Assembly (NCBI RefSeq): GCF_026341815.1 | Contig: NZ_JAPENX010000002.1 | Coordinates: 372,001-436,000, forward strand | Source: Streptomyces sp. NBC_00572 | GTDB lineage: Bacteria; Actinomycetota; Actinomycetes; Streptomycetales; Streptomycetaceae | Length of the DNA: 64,000 bases | Direction: 5' to 3' | Shown: positions 33,921 to 42,488 of the stretch, piece after piece | How the letters are laid out: every line of letters starts with the position of its first letter | How positions within the stretch are numbered: the first letter of the stretch is position 1 | Translations under genes and position numbers: made by a program | Notes under the pieces: generated by a model | What the model saw: the letters and a program-made list of their open reading frames with translations, nothing else | Databases searched by the model: none | Told to the model about the DNA's origin: nothing

Positions 33921-34247
33921 ATGAACCACGCGGACGGTACGGCACCGATCTACGCCGAGCTCATACGGGAGCGGGGGGATGTTCCGGGTGACGTCCGCCA
34001 GGTCGCGGAGGAGGTTCTGCGGGACCTGAGCCGGGTCATCCAGGTGCCGCCGCAGGGCGTCCCGGTGCCGCAGCAGCAGGGCGTCGTCGCCCACGCGGGT
34101 GCCGTCGCGCACGCCGCACTGGGTCCGGGCATGGGTACGCACCCGGGTGCCGGCGCTCACCCGGGCGTCGGGCCGATGGGTGTCGGCGGGCCGGCGGGCG
34201 TCGTGGGCCAGGCGGGCGCGGTCCTGCCGCACCGGCCGATGCGCTAG
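33921..34247 (+). CDS. Small hypothetical protein with Gly/His/Pro/Val-rich tail
   Basis: 108 residues from the ATG at 33921 (GAAGGA 10 bases upstream). The first 45 residues look folded and charged (MNHADGTAPIYAELIRERGDVPGDVRQVAEEVLRDL), a probable helical domain; the remainder is low-complexity with repeated HPG, GVG and PQQQ elements and no cysteines. A TATAAG hexamer at 33820-33825 may be the promoter. I recall such proteins only as Streptomyces hypotheticals; no function assigned. Confidence 0.65.
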   Translation: MNHADGTAPIYAELIRERGDVPGDVRQVAEEVLRDLSRVIQVPPQGVPVPQQQGVVAHAGAVAHAALGPGMGTHPGAGAHPGVGPMGVGGPAGVVGQAGAVLPHRPMR

Positions 34248-34413
34248 CCGAACGTCTCGGGGCCTCGTCCGTGGCGTTGCCGGCGGCTCCGGACACCTCC
34301 TGGGCCCGTCCGTCGCGTTTCCGGGCGTTGTCAGTGCCGTAGGCCATGCTGCTTCCCGGACGGCCCGCGCCGTAGTGGGGGCGGGCCGCGTACGGACAAC
34401 TGGGGATGACGAC

Positions 34414-34996
34414 ATGGCCGAGGTTCTGCTCTTCCACCACGCTCTCGGGCTGACCGAGGGCGTCGGCGCGTTCGCCGGGGAACTGCGCCGGGCGGGGCAC
34501 ACGGTGCACACGCCCGACCTGTACGGGGGGGCGTACGTTCACCGACCTGGAGGCCGGCGCCGGGTACGCCCAGGAGATCGGCTTCGGCACCCTGGTGGCG
34601 CGCGGCGAGCGGGCCGCGGCCGAGCTGCCGGAGGAGATCGTCTACGCCGGGTTCTCCCTCGGGGTGCTGCCCGCCCAGAAGCTGGCGCAGACCCGGGCCG
34701 GGGCGCTCGGCGCGCTGTTGTTCAGTGCCTGCGTGCCGGTGACGGAGTTCGGCGCGGCCTGGCCGGCGGGCGTCCCCGCGCAGGTGCACGGGATGGACGC
34801 CGATCCGTTCTTCGTCGAGGAGGGCGATCTGGCGGCGGCCCGCGCGCTGGTCGCGGACGCGGCGGACCGGAGGCTGTTCCTGTATCCGGGCAGTGCGCAC
34901 CTGTTCGCGGAGCGAGGCGGGTCGTCCTACGTTCCGGAGGCGGCCGCGCTGTGCGTGGAGCGGGCGGTGTGCTTCCTGGACGGCGTCAAGCGCTGA
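34414..34996 (+). pseudogene. Frameshifted dienelactone-hydrolase-family gene
   Basis: The protein starts MAEVLLFHHALGLTEGVGAFAGELRRAGHTVHTPDLYGG in one frame, then continues as RTFTDLEAGAGYAQEIGFGTLVARGERAAAELPEEIVYAGFSLGVLPAQKLAQTR and onward in the +1 frame to the stop at 34996. The switch lies in a run of seven G at 34525-34531; six G would restore one 193-residue frame. Everything else is intact, including the nucleophile elbow AGFSLG and HGMDADPFF with the catalytic Asp region and SAHLF with the His. It is either a recent frameshift mutation, a homopolymer sequencing error, or slippage-controlled. Confidence 0.85.
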
Positions 34997-35417
34997 AGCG
35001 ACGGACGTAGCGGCGCTGCCAGGGGGTCTCCACGGCGTGCGGGTCGTAGTGGCGGCGGACGTGGTCGACGGCCTCGTCGGCCGGGACCCCGTCGAGGACG
35101 GCGAGGCAGGCCAGGGCCGTGCCGGTACGGCCCCGCCCACCTCCGCAGGCGACCTCGACCCGTTCCTCCGCGGCGCGTTCCCAGGCATGGATGAGGACGG
35201 CGCGGGCCGTGTCCCGGTCGGTGGGGAGGCGGAAGTCCGGCCAGCGGAGCCACACCGACTCCCACGGGACCTCGGGCGGCCTCCTGCCGAGCAGGTGGAC
35301 GGCGTAGGTCGGATGGGTCCCGTCGGGCAGCGGGCGGCGCAGGGCGCGGCCGCGCACCAGCCGTCCGGAAGGGAGTCTCAGGACGCCGGGGGCCGACTCC
35401 TGCCAGGGTTCCGTCAT
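34986..35417 (-). CDS. Protein-tyrosine/dual-specificity-phosphatase-like protein
   Basis: 143 residues from the ATG at 35417, with only a weak ribosome-binding site. The signature loop VACGGGRGRTGTALACLAVL has the C-x5-R-T/S phosphate-binding motif of cysteine-dependent phosphatases, followed by ADEAVDHVRRHYDPHAVETPWQRRYV, the usual helix after the P-loop. A general acid Asp could be WPDFRLPTD. It would dephosphorylate protein tyrosine or a small phosphate ester in the cytoplasm. Its 3' end overlaps the dienelactone hydrolase pseudogene by 11 bases, tail to tail. Confidence 0.82.
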   Translation of the reverse strand: MTEPWQESAPGVLRLPSGRLVRGRALRRPLPDGTHPTYAVHLLGRRPPEVPWESVWLRWPDFRLPTDRDTARAVLIHAWERAAEERVEVACGGGRGRTGTALACLAVLDGVPADEAVDHVRRHYDPHAVETPWQRRYVRRFSA

Positions 35418-35525
35418 CCCGTCACGGTAGTCGTCGGCGGGGGCTCGTCGCCCGGTTTCCGGGTCGGGGATCTCGGTCGGGGAGCCGGGTCCGGGGATCT
35501 GCCGGGAAGCTGTCGGGGCCACGTC

Positions 35526-35549
35526 GGGGTCAACCGTTCGGTCGACCCC
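35526..35549. promoter_or_regulatory. Inverted repeat between phosphatase and lipoprotein genes
   Basis: 11-bp arms GGGGTCAACCG and CGGTCGACCCC around TT with one mismatch, in the 268-base divergent gap. Operator or hairpin; not decided by sequence. Confidence 0.45.
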
Positions 35550-35685
35550 GTTGTCGTCCGTCCCGCCCCCCCGGTGAGGGCCGGCCGGCGGACCGTGCGG
35601 GGCCGTGCGCGGGCGGAGGATCGGGACAGGGTGCGGGCCCGTCTTCCGGCGGGTCGCCCGTGTTCGCCGTACCGAGGAGTCCGTC

Positions 35686-36861
35686 ATGACGAAGTACCGC
35701 CGTGCGTCCCGTACCGCCCGGGTGCTCCTGCCCGGGGCGGCGGCCGTGGTCCTGCTCGCCGGGTGCGCGCAGGGCTCCGGAGGGGTGGCCTCCGCGACGG
35801 GTTCGACGGCGGCGGGGGCGTCTCCCACCACCGCGCCGTCCACGTCCGGCTCCGCCGTCACCGTGACGCCCGCGCCCACCGGGAAGCCCGCCCCGGGCAC
35901 GCTCCTGGTCAGCGATTTCGGCTCCGACACGGTCACCTTCGTGGACCCGGCGCGGGGTGCCACCGGTTCCGTCGAGGTCGGCACCGCGCCCTACGGCCTC
36001 GTCCTCGGCGAGGACGGCCGGGCCTGGGTGGCGACCGCGGAGGGTGTGGCCGTCGTGGACACGACGACCCGGCAGCGGCTCGCGCTCATCCCGTACGAGA
36101 CGGACGCCGGGCCCGTGACCACGGGCGAGTACCGGGGCGGCGGCATGGGCATCGCGCTCGCGCCGGACGGAAGCCGGGTGTACGTGGGGGTCAACGTGCC
36201 TGGTGGGAACGGCACCCTGGAAGTGATCGACACCGCGGCCCTGCGGGTCACGGACACGGTGCCGGTGGGCCGGCGCCCCTTCGACGTGGACGTGTCACGG
36301 GACGGCGCCGAGGTGTACGCGACGAACCACGACTCCTTCGACGTCACGGTCGTCTCCGCGGGGACGCTGGACGCGCGCCGGGTGGAGGTCGCCCCGTACG
36401 GCACCGAGGGCGGGCTCGGTTCCTGGCTGAAGCCGCACTACACGGCCGTACGGCCCTCGGACGGAAAGCTGCTGCTGCCCTTCGAGGGCGAGCGGCTCGC
36501 GGTCGTCGACCCGCGGACGGGCCGCACGACGATCGAGCCGATGACGGCCGACACCCACCAGCACGGCGCCACGGTGACGTCCGACGGAACGCTTCTGACG
36601 GTGGGCACGGGCCCGATCGACCCGGACGAGGACCGCGGCCCCTCGCTGACGGTCCGGACCCCCGGCGGCGCGGAGCGGGTCTACCCCCTGGAAGGGCCGC
36701 ACGAGGACGTGGCCGTGTCGAAGGACGGGCGCACCGCCTATGTGACCGGCGGGTTCACCCGGGACGGGTACTGGGACGGCCTGAGCATCGTCGACCTCGA
36801 CACGGGCGACACCCGTCGCCTTGAGGCGGGTTCGCGGCCGCTGGGGATCGTGGTCCTCTGA
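35686..36861 (+). CDS. YVTN-type beta-propeller lipoprotein
   Basis: 391 residues from the ATG at 35686 (GAGGAG 6 bases upstream). Signal peptide with lipobox LLAGC, so the mature N-terminal Cys is lipidated. After a Ser/Thr/Ala/Pro linker, the rest is a seven-bladed propeller with repeated motifs such as LLVSDFGSDTVTFVDPARGATGSVEVGTAPYGLVLGEDG and VYATNHDSFDVTVVSAG, typical of YVTN/SMP-30-like surface proteins. Probably binds a ligand or partner on the outer face of the membrane; function not known. It ends 21 bases before a convergent FMN reductase gene. Confidence 0.85.
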   Translation: MTKYRRASRTARVLLPGAAAVVLLAGCAQGSGGVASATGSTAAGASPTTAPSTSGSAVTVTPAPTGKPAPGTLLVSDFGSDTVTFVDPARGATGSVEVGTAPYGLVLGEDGRAWVATAEGVAVVDTTTRQRLALIPYETDAGPVTTGEYRGGGMGIALAPDGSRVYVGVNVPGGNGTLEVIDTAALRVTDTVPVGRRPFDVDVSRDGAEVYATNHDSFDVTVVSAGTLDARRVEVAPYGTEGGLGSWLKPHYTAVRPSDGKLLLPFEGERLAVVDPRTGRTTIEPMTADTHQHGATVTSDGTLLTVGTGPIDPDEDRGPSLTVRTPGGAERVYPLEGPHEDVAVSKDGRTAYVTGGFTRDGYWDGLSIVDLDTGDTRRLEAGSRPLGIVVL

Positions 36862-36882
36862 CGCGCGGCCGCCCGGGGATCG

Positions 36883-37452
36883 TCAGCGCTGCGGCAGGAC
36901 CGTCAGGACGCGCTCGACGAAGGTCTTGAAGTCGGCCATGAAGTCGGAGAGGAACTGCATGGTCGTCGGGTCGGTGACCTCGCCGTCGTCGCCGAAGAGT
37001 CCCGGGGTGAACTGGATGTAGGCCTCCGGGGCGTTCATCTGCGGGGAGTTGCAGAAGCTCAGCACCGAGCGGAGGCTCTGCTGGGCGACGGCGGTGCCGA
37101 TCTTGCCGGGTGAGGCGCCGATGACGGCCGACGGCTTGTGGGTGAAGGAGTTGGTGCCCCAGGGGCGGCTGGCCCAGTCGATGGCGTTCTTGAGGCCGCC
37201 GGGGACGGACCGGTTGTACTCCGGGGTGACGAAGAGGACGGCGTCGACGGCCGCGATGGCGTCCTTGAGGGCCTGGCCCTCGGGCGGGTAGTCGGCGTCG
37301 AAGTCGTGGTTGTAGAGCGGGAGGTCCTTGATGGGGATCTCCCGGAACTCCAGCCCGGCGGGGGCGACGCGGATCAGGGCCCGGGAGAGGATCCGGTTGA
37401 TGGACTTCGTCGAGAGGCTGCCGACGAAGTAGCCGACCTGGTACGTGGTCAT
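36883..37452 (-). CDS. NADPH-dependent FMN reductase
   Basis: 189 residues from the ATG at 37452. Flavodoxin-like fold with the family's YFVGSLSTKSINRIL phosphate loop, the LFVTPEYNRSVPGGLKNAIDWASRPWG active-site segment (PEYN and the D-W-x-S/R block) and KPSAVIGASPGKIGT, all diagnostic of the FMN_red (chromate/quinone reductase) family. It transfers electrons from NAD(P)H to FMN, quinones or azo compounds. Stands alone. Confidence 0.9.
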   Translation of the reverse strand: MTTYQVGYFVGSLSTKSINRILSRALIRVAPAGLEFREIPIKDLPLYNHDFDADYPPEGQALKDAIAAVDAVLFVTPEYNRSVPGGLKNAIDWASRPWGTNSFTHKPSAVIGASPGKIGTAVAQQSLRSVLSFCNSPQMNAPEAYIQFTPGLFGDDGEVTDPTTMQFLSDFMADFKTFVERVLTVLPQR

Positions 37453-37804
37453 GCGGGCGGTCCTGCCTTCCGCGAGGGGTGCACGAGGGCGCGGGACGTC
37501 GCGGGCGCGCCGTGGCGGCCGGGGTCCCCGGGCAACGTAACCCGGTCGCCTCAGCCGGGCGACCGGAGAGCCCGGTGGGGACGACGGGGGCGCTGTCCGG
37601 GGCGGGCGGGCCGAGCGGGAGGCCCGCGAGAAAGGCACCCGCGGTGCCGAGCCCGACCGGCCCGAGGCGGACCGTGCCGAGGAGCGATCCTGCCGCAATG
37701 ACGATAAAAAGGGTGAACCACGGATAATCGGCGAAATTGCCATACGCGACGTACTCGGCCCTATCCGTTGGCTTCTTGCACGCTCATACGGAAGGGCGGA
37801 CAGC
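37453..37804. other. Intergenic region upstream of the NDH-2 gene
   Basis: 352 bases without a gene. Bases 37690-37790 are distinctly AT-richer (including TAAAAAGG and CGGATAATCGGCGAAATTGCC) and must hold the NDH-2 promoter; a TTGCCA at 37737-37742 is a possible -35, but I cannot pick a -10 with normal spacing. Confidence 0.5.
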
Positions 37805-39187
37805 GTGACGCGACCGAGAATTCTCGTGGTGGGCGCCGGATTCGCCGGAGTGGCCTGCGTACGGAGGCTCGAACGACGCCTCGCGGAGCGGGAGGCGCAG
37901 CTCGCGCTGCTTTCGCCGTTCTCGTACCAGCTGTATCTGCCGCTGCTCCCCCAGGTGGCCGCGGGGGTGCTGACCCCGCAGTCGGTCGCGCTCTCGCTGC
38001 GGCGCAGCGAACGGCACCGCACCCGGATCGTGCCCGGTGGCGTGGTCGGTGTGGACACCGCGGCGAAGGTCTGTGTGGTGCGGACGATCGCCGGCGAGTA
38101 CGTGACCGAGCCGTACGACCATCTGGTGCTCGCGCCCGGCAGCGTGACCCGCAGTTTCGACATCCCCGGGCTCGCCGACCACGCGCGCGGGATGAAGACG
38201 CTCGCCGAGGCGGTGTACATCCGCGACCACGTCATCGCGCAGCTGGATCTGGCGGACGCGAGCAACGACGAGGAGGAGCGGGCCGCGCGGCTGCGGTTCG
38301 TGGTGGTCGGCGGCGGCTACGCGGGGACGGAGACGGCGGCCTGTCTCCAGTTGCTCACCCACAACGCGGTCAAGCGGTATCCGCGGATCGACCCGAAGCT
38401 GATCAAGTGGCATCTGGTGGACATCGCGCCGAAGCTGATGCCCGAGCTGGGCGACAAGCTGGGCGCCGCCGCCATGGACATCCTGACCAAGCGCGGCATC
38501 GAGGTGTCCCTGGGGGTGTCGGTGGCCTCCGTGGACGACGACGCCGTGACGCTCACGGACGGGCGGGTGCTGCCGAGCCGGACGTTGATCTGGACGGCCG
38601 GTGTCGCGGCGAGTCCGCTGATCGGCACGCTCGGCCAGGAGACCTTCCGGGGACGGCTCGTCGTCTCGGCCGAGATGAGGGTGCCGGGGCTCGACGGGGT
38701 GTGGGCGCTCGGCGACGCGGCGGCGGTGCCCGACCTCACCAAGGGCGAGGAGGGCGCGATCTGCCCGCCGACCGCCCAGCACGCGATGCGGCAGGGCAAG
38801 GCGCTCGCCGACAACGTGGTCTCGACGCTGCGCGGCGAGCCGACCCATCCGTACGCCCACAAGGATCTGGGTCTCGTGGTGGACCTCGGCGGGCTGGACG
38901 GGGTCTCGAAGCCGCTCGGTGTGGAGCTGCACGGGGCGCCGGCGCAGGCCGTGGCCCGGGCGTACCACTGGGCGGCGCTTCGGACCAATGTGGCCAAGAC
39001 CCGGGTGATGACGAACTGGCTGCTGAACGCCGTGGCCGGGGACGACTTCGTACGGACCGGGTTCCTGGCGTCGAAGTCGGGCACGCTGCGGGATTTCGAG
39101 TACACCGACGCGTATCTGACCCCGGAGCAGGTTCTCAGCCACACGGGCGCGTTCCGCGGGGCGGTCGGGACCGGCGGCGGGAACTGA
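37805..39187 (+). CDS. ndh: Type II NADH dehydrogenase (NDH-2)
   Basis: 460 residues from the GTG at 37805 (GGAAGGGCGG upstream). Two dinucleotide-binding motifs: ILVVGAGFAGVACVRRLE at the N-terminus for FAD and FVVVGGGYAGTETAACL near residue 165 for NADH. Also LAPGSVTRSFDIPGL, TLIWTAGVAASPL, GVWALGDAAAVPD and CPPTAQHAMRQGKALADNV, the conserved quinone-side block of NDH-2. A C-terminal amphipathic region anchors the enzyme to the inner face of the membrane, where it passes electrons from NADH to menaquinone without pumping protons. Confidence 0.92.
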   Translation: MTRPRILVVGAGFAGVACVRRLERRLAEREAQLALLSPFSYQLYLPLLPQVAAGVLTPQSVALSLRRSERHRTRIVPGGVVGVDTAAKVCVVRTIAGEYVTEPYDHLVLAPGSVTRSFDIPGLADHARGMKTLAEAVYIRDHVIAQLDLADASNDEEERAARLRFVVVGGGYAGTETAACLQLLTHNAVKRYPRIDPKLIKWHLVDIAPKLMPELGDKLGAAAMDILTKRGIEVSLGVSVASVDDDAVTLTDGRVLPSRTLIWTAGVAASPLIGTLGQETFRGRLVVSAEMRVPGLDGVWALGDAAAVPDLTKGEEGAICPPTAQHAMRQGKALADNVVSTLRGEPTHPYAHKDLGLVVDLGGLDGVSKPLGVELHGAPAQAVARAYHWAALRTNVAKTRVMTNWLLNAVAGDDFVRTGFLASKSGTLRDFEYTDAYLTPEQVLSHTGAFRGAVGTGGGN

Positions 39188-39268
39188 CTCCACGGGCGTG
39201 TACGGGGCCGGCCGCGATCAGGCCGCAGCCGTCACCCGCTCACCGACTCCACGCGCACGACAGGACGG

Positions 39269-39309
39269 ACACGGGGGCCGGACGCCGACGGCGCGTCCGG
39301 CCCCCGTGT
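39269..39309. terminator. Bidirectional hairpin terminator
   Basis: Perfect 17-bp arms (39269-39285 and 39293-39309) with a 7-base loop, between the convergent ends of NDH-2 and the L,D-transpeptidase-like gene. Confidence 0.9.
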
Positions 39310-39316
39310 CGTGCGC

Positions 39317-40147
39317 TCAGCGGGCCAGTTCGGGCGCCGGGCCCATCACGATGACGGGTTCCTTGACCGGGTCGAGAGCGCGGATGAGTGCGCGCAGCGA
39401 CTCGCGTTCGAGGGTGACGCAGGCCTGGGTGGGGCCGCCGTGGTCGACGTGGATCCAGACGCCGCCGCCCTTCTCCTCACCGAGCGGGCGTTCCCTGTCG
39501 AGCGGGGTCCGGCCGGGGACGCGGTTGTAGTCGATGGCGATCACATGGTCGAAGGAGCCTTCGAGTGGCTCACCGGAGAAGCCGGTGCCGCTGATGGCGA
39601 ACTGGTCGTCCTCGTCGTACGGGAGGCGGGAGCCCGGGTCGGGCAGCCGGCCGCCGGCGTCGCCGAGCCGGAAGACCCCGATGGGGCTGCGCAGGTCGCC
39701 TGCCGTGTGGTCGGCGGTCCAGCCTCGTAGCGCGTTGTGGGCGGGCCACGGCCCCGCCGACGCGATCCAGCGGCCGCGGGGGTCCTTCTCGTAGAGGGTC
39801 GCGGTGGAGGTGTTGTCGTCGGCGGTGGCGCCGGTGACGACGAGGGCCTGGGTGGTGCCGTCGGGGACGAAGGACTGGGTGACGGTGCCGACGCCGGGGA
39901 TCCGGGGGGCGGGGACGGGGGCGGAGGCGAGGCTGTTCGCCGCCCGACCCGGCCCGCCCATGTCACCCGCCGCGCCGGGCGGGGCGCCTTCGGGGCGGGC
40001 GTCGTCGGCGGCGGGCGGGGCCGCGGCGGCCGTCCCGGCGGGTGCGGCGGGGGCGGGTTGCGCGGTGCTCGCGCAGCCGCTGAGCAACAGGGCCGCGCAC
40101 AGCGTGCCGGCGCTCAGCAGCGCGGGGGCGCCCTTGTGGACGGACAT
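39317..40147 (-). CDS. L,D-transpeptidase-like (YkuD family) lipoprotein
   Basis: 276 residues from the ATG at 40147 (AGGAGG 8 bases upstream). Signal peptide with lipobox LLSGC, then an Ala/Pro-rich linker of ~60 residues. The C-terminal domain reads FDHVIAIDYN...GGGVWIHVDHGGPTQACVTLERESL, which has the His, glycine pair and catalytic Cys of the YkuD family in the usual order though the spacing is tighter than the textbook HxxGTxxxxSxGC. It would act on peptidoglycan cross-links or as a cell-wall amidase-like enzyme outside the membrane. Confidence 0.78.
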   Translation of the reverse strand: MSVHKGAPALLSAGTLCAALLLSGCASTAQPAPAAPAGTAAAAPPAADDARPEGAPPGAAGDMGGPGRAANSLASAPVPAPRIPGVGTVTQSFVPDGTTQALVVTGATADDNTSTATLYEKDPRGRWIASAGPWPAHNALRGWTADHTAGDLRSPIGVFRLGDAGGRLPDPGSRLPYDEDDQFAISGTGFSGEPLEGSFDHVIAIDYNRVPGRTPLDRERPLGEEKGGGVWIHVDHGGPTQACVTLERESLRALIRALDPVKEPVIVMGPAPELAR

Positions 40148-40310
40148 GGACGGATCCTCCTGGCCGGGGGCAATGCGTGGATCCGTACCCGTTCGATGGG
40201 CGGCCCTGCGGCAACCCCGGTGCCCTCACCCGTACGGCCGCGTCCACCGGGGTTGCCTCGCGGGCCCGAATGGTGTTGACCCGCAGGGGCGGGGCGGGTT
40301 TTCTGCTCCC

Positions 40311-40751
40311 ATGAACGATCTTCGTATCGAGTCGGCGCGGAGCGAGCCACAGCTCGCGGACTGGCGGGCCGTCCACAACACGATCATCCCCACGGCCGTC
40401 CTCTCCCTCGAAGAGGTGCGGGAGCGCGCGGGCCGGAACCGGCTGGACGTCGCGTACCTCGGGGAGGTGGCGGTGGGTTGTTCGACGGTGCGGCCGCCGG
40501 ACGAGGAGACCGCGGCGGCGACCGTGATCGCGCGGACGCTGCCCGGGTTCCGGGGCCGGGGCTTCGGGACCGCGTTGTACGAGCGGGGGCTCGCGCACGC
40601 GCGGACGCTGAGCGGCGAGGGCGTGGAGACGGTGGTCCTCGCGTCCAACGAGGAGGGGCTGCGCTTCGCGCTCGCGCGTGGCTTCGTCGAGGTGGAACGG
40701 TACGTCCTGCCGGGCGACACGGTGCCGTTCGTGACGCTGCGCCTGGCCTGA
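40311..40751 (+). CDS. GNAT-family N-acetyltransferase
   Basis: 146 residues from the ATG at 40311. The acetyl-CoA-binding motif A is TLPGFRGRGFGTALYERGLAHAR (R-x-x-G-x-G/A) preceded by VAYLGEVAVGCSTV and followed by VLASNEEGLRFALARGFVEVER, the C-terminal motif B. No ribosome-binding site of note. Substrate unknown. The gene is followed after 100 bases by the palindrome and reductase/AhpD pair. Confidence 0.85.
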   Translation: MNDLRIESARSEPQLADWRAVHNTIIPTAVLSLEEVRERAGRNRLDVAYLGEVAVGCSTVRPPDEETAAATVIARTLPGFRGRGFGTALYERGLAHARTLSGEGVETVVLASNEEGLRFALARGFVEVERYVLPGDTVPFVTLRLA

Positions 40752-40783
40752 CCGCACCGCGAAGGTCGCCGACCCCACTAGGA

Positions 40784-40802
40784 ATCTGACGAATCGTCAG
40801 AT
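40784..40802. promoter_or_regulatory. 19-bp operator palindrome before the reductase/AhpD pair
   Basis: ATCTGACGAATCGTCAGAT: perfect 9-bp arms around a single A, lying 51 bases before the ATG at 40854. Form and length fit a TetR-family operator; no regulator gene is adjacent. Confidence 0.75.
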
Positions 40803-40853
40803 CATCGCGTCACGGGTCTGGGAACCTTCGGGGCCCGGCGCTACCCTCCGCGC

Positions 40854-41933
40854 ATGATTCGGACGGTGGTGTGGGGTACCGGGAATGTCGGGCGCGCGGC
40901 GATCCGTGCCGTGGACGCCCATCCAGGCCTTGAGCTCGCGGCCGTGCTGGTCTCCGATCCGGCGAAGGTCGGACGGGACGCGGGCCGGCTCGCGGGGCTC
41001 GGCCACGACCTCGGGGTGGTGGCCGTCGACGACGTCGGCGCGGTGCTCGACGGGCGGCCGGGGGCGGTGGTGTACGCGGCTTCCGGCGACACCCGGCCCG
41101 ACGGGGCGCTCGACGACGTGGCGCGCGCGGTGCGGACGGGCGCGGTGGTGGTCACCCCCGCGCTGTATCCGCTGTACGACCAGCGCAACGCGCCGCCCGA
41201 GTTCCGGGATCCGGTGCTCGCGGCCGTCGCCGAGGGCGGCGGTTCGCTCTTCGTGTCGGGGGTGGACCCGGGCTGGGGCAACGACGTGCTGCCGCTGCTC
41301 GTGAGCGGGCTCGGCAGCACGGTGGACGTGATCCGCTGTCAGGAGATCTTCGACTACTCGACGTACGAGCAGGAGGAGTCGGTCCGGGATCTGATCGGGA
41401 TGGGCCGGCCCCTGGAGTACGAGCCGCCGATGCTGCTGCCGTCGGTCCCGACCATGGTGTGGGGCGGGCAGATACGTCTGATGGCCCGCGCGCTCGGCGC
41501 CGAGCTCGACGAGATCCGCGAGACGGTGGACCGGCGTCCGCTGGAGTCGACCGTGAAGACCCGGACGATGGGTGTCTTCGAGGCGGGCACGCAGGGCGCG
41601 ATCCGGTTCGAGGTACAGGGGGTCGTCGGCGGGGAGCCCCGCATCGTGATCGAGCACGTGACCCGCATCCATCCCTCGTGCGCGCCGGACTGGCCGGTGC
41701 CGCCGGACGGGGCGGGAGCGCACCGGGTGATCGTCGAGGGCAGTCCCCGGATCGAGGTGACGGTGGCGGCGACCGCCGAGGGCGAGAACCGGTCGGCGGG
41801 CGGGAACGCGACGGCGGTGGGCCGGCTGGTCGGGGCGATCGACTGGCTGGTGGCGGCGGAGCCGGGACTGTACGACGCGCTGGACGTGCCGCTGCGGCCG
41901 GCGGTCGGAAAGCTGGGAAGGAGACCACGGTGA
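40854..41933 (+). CDS. Dihydrodipicolinate reductase/2,4-diaminopentanoate dehydrogenase-like
   Basis: 359 residues. Rossmann start MIRTVVWGTGNVGRAAIRAVD with the G-x-G-x-x-G nucleotide-binding loop, then LVSDPAKVGRDAGRLAG and a DapB_N-like first half. The middle VDPGWGNDVLPLLVSGL and the C-terminal beta sheet (VRPLESTVKTRTMGVFEAGTQGAIRFEVQG) match the DapB-like/2,4-diaminopentanoate dehydrogenase family, which in actinobacteria is common in catabolic clusters. Substrate unknown. Its stop overlaps the next gene's GTG by 4 bases; regulated from the 19-bp palindrome. Confidence 0.8.
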   Translation: MIRTVVWGTGNVGRAAIRAVDAHPGLELAAVLVSDPAKVGRDAGRLAGLGHDLGVVAVDDVGAVLDGRPGAVVYAASGDTRPDGALDDVARAVRTGAVVVTPALYPLYDQRNAPPEFRDPVLAAVAEGGGSLFVSGVDPGWGNDVLPLLVSGLGSTVDVIRCQEIFDYSTYEQEESVRDLIGMGRPLEYEPPMLLPSVPTMVWGGQIRLMARALGAELDEIRETVDRRPLESTVKTRTMGVFEAGTQGAIRFEVQGVVGGEPRIVIEHVTRIHPSCAPDWPVPPDGAGAHRVIVEGSPRIEVTVAATAEGENRSAGGNATAVGRLVGAIDWLVAAEPGLYDALDVPLRPAVGKLGRRPR

Positions 41934-42418
41934 TCATCGACATTCCCGAGGGCCAGGAGCCGATCGGATACGTGTGGGGCGACATGGTCCCGGAGATCGG
42001 GACGGCGGCGGCGAACTTCTCGCTGTCGGTGTACGCCCATACGACGCTGGGGCTGCGCGAGTTCGAGGCGGCGCGGCTGCGGATCGCGCAGATCAACGGT
42101 TGCGGCTTCTGCCTGGACTGGCGTACCGACCGGGACGGCGTGAAGGTCGAGGAGGGCTTCGACGAGGTCGTCGCGGCATGGCGGGAGACGGAGGTCTCGG
42201 AGACCTTCGACGAGCGGACGCGGCTCGCGGCCGAGTACGCGGAGCGGTACGCGCTGGACCATCACGGTCTGGACGAGGAGTTCTGGGAGCGGATGACGGC
42301 CCGGTACAGCCAGGCGGAGATCGTCGAGCTGACGATGAGTCTGGGCTCGTGGCTGGCGTTCGGGCGGCTCAACCGGGTGCTCGGGCTCGACACGGTGTGC
42401 GTGCTGCCGACGCACTGA
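41930..42418 (+). CDS. AhpD-like carboxymuconolactone-decarboxylase-family protein
   Basis: 162 residues from a GTG (41930) overlapping the previous stop, with AAGGAG 6 bases upstream. The AhpD core is clear: REFEAARLRIAQINGCGFCLDWRTDR, with the redox-active C-x-x-C (C-G-F-C) and the His/Trp positions, and SQAEIVELTMSLGSWLAFGRLNRVLGL. Members act as peroxiredoxin partners (AhpD) or as lactone decarboxylases; paired here with the reductase in one operon. Confidence 0.85.
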   Translation: MIIDIPEGQEPIGYVWGDMVPEIGTAAANFSLSVYAHTTLGLREFEAARLRIAQINGCGFCLDWRTDRDGVKVEEGFDEVVAAWRETEVSETFDERTRLAAEYAERYALDHHGLDEEFWERMTARYSQAEIVELTMSLGSWLAFGRLNRVLGLDTVCVLPTH

Positions 42419-42428
42419 GGCGGGACGC

Positions 42429-42464
42429 AGGAGGGGTCGGCCGGGATTCCGGCCGGCCCCTCCT
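42429..42464. terminator. Bidirectional hairpin terminator
   Basis: 16-bp arms (42429-42444 and 42449-42464) with one mismatch and a 4-base loop, between the convergent AhpD-like and cholesterol oxidase genes. Confidence 0.85.
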
Positions 42465-42488
42465 CGTTCCGATCGATGTCACGGTCGG

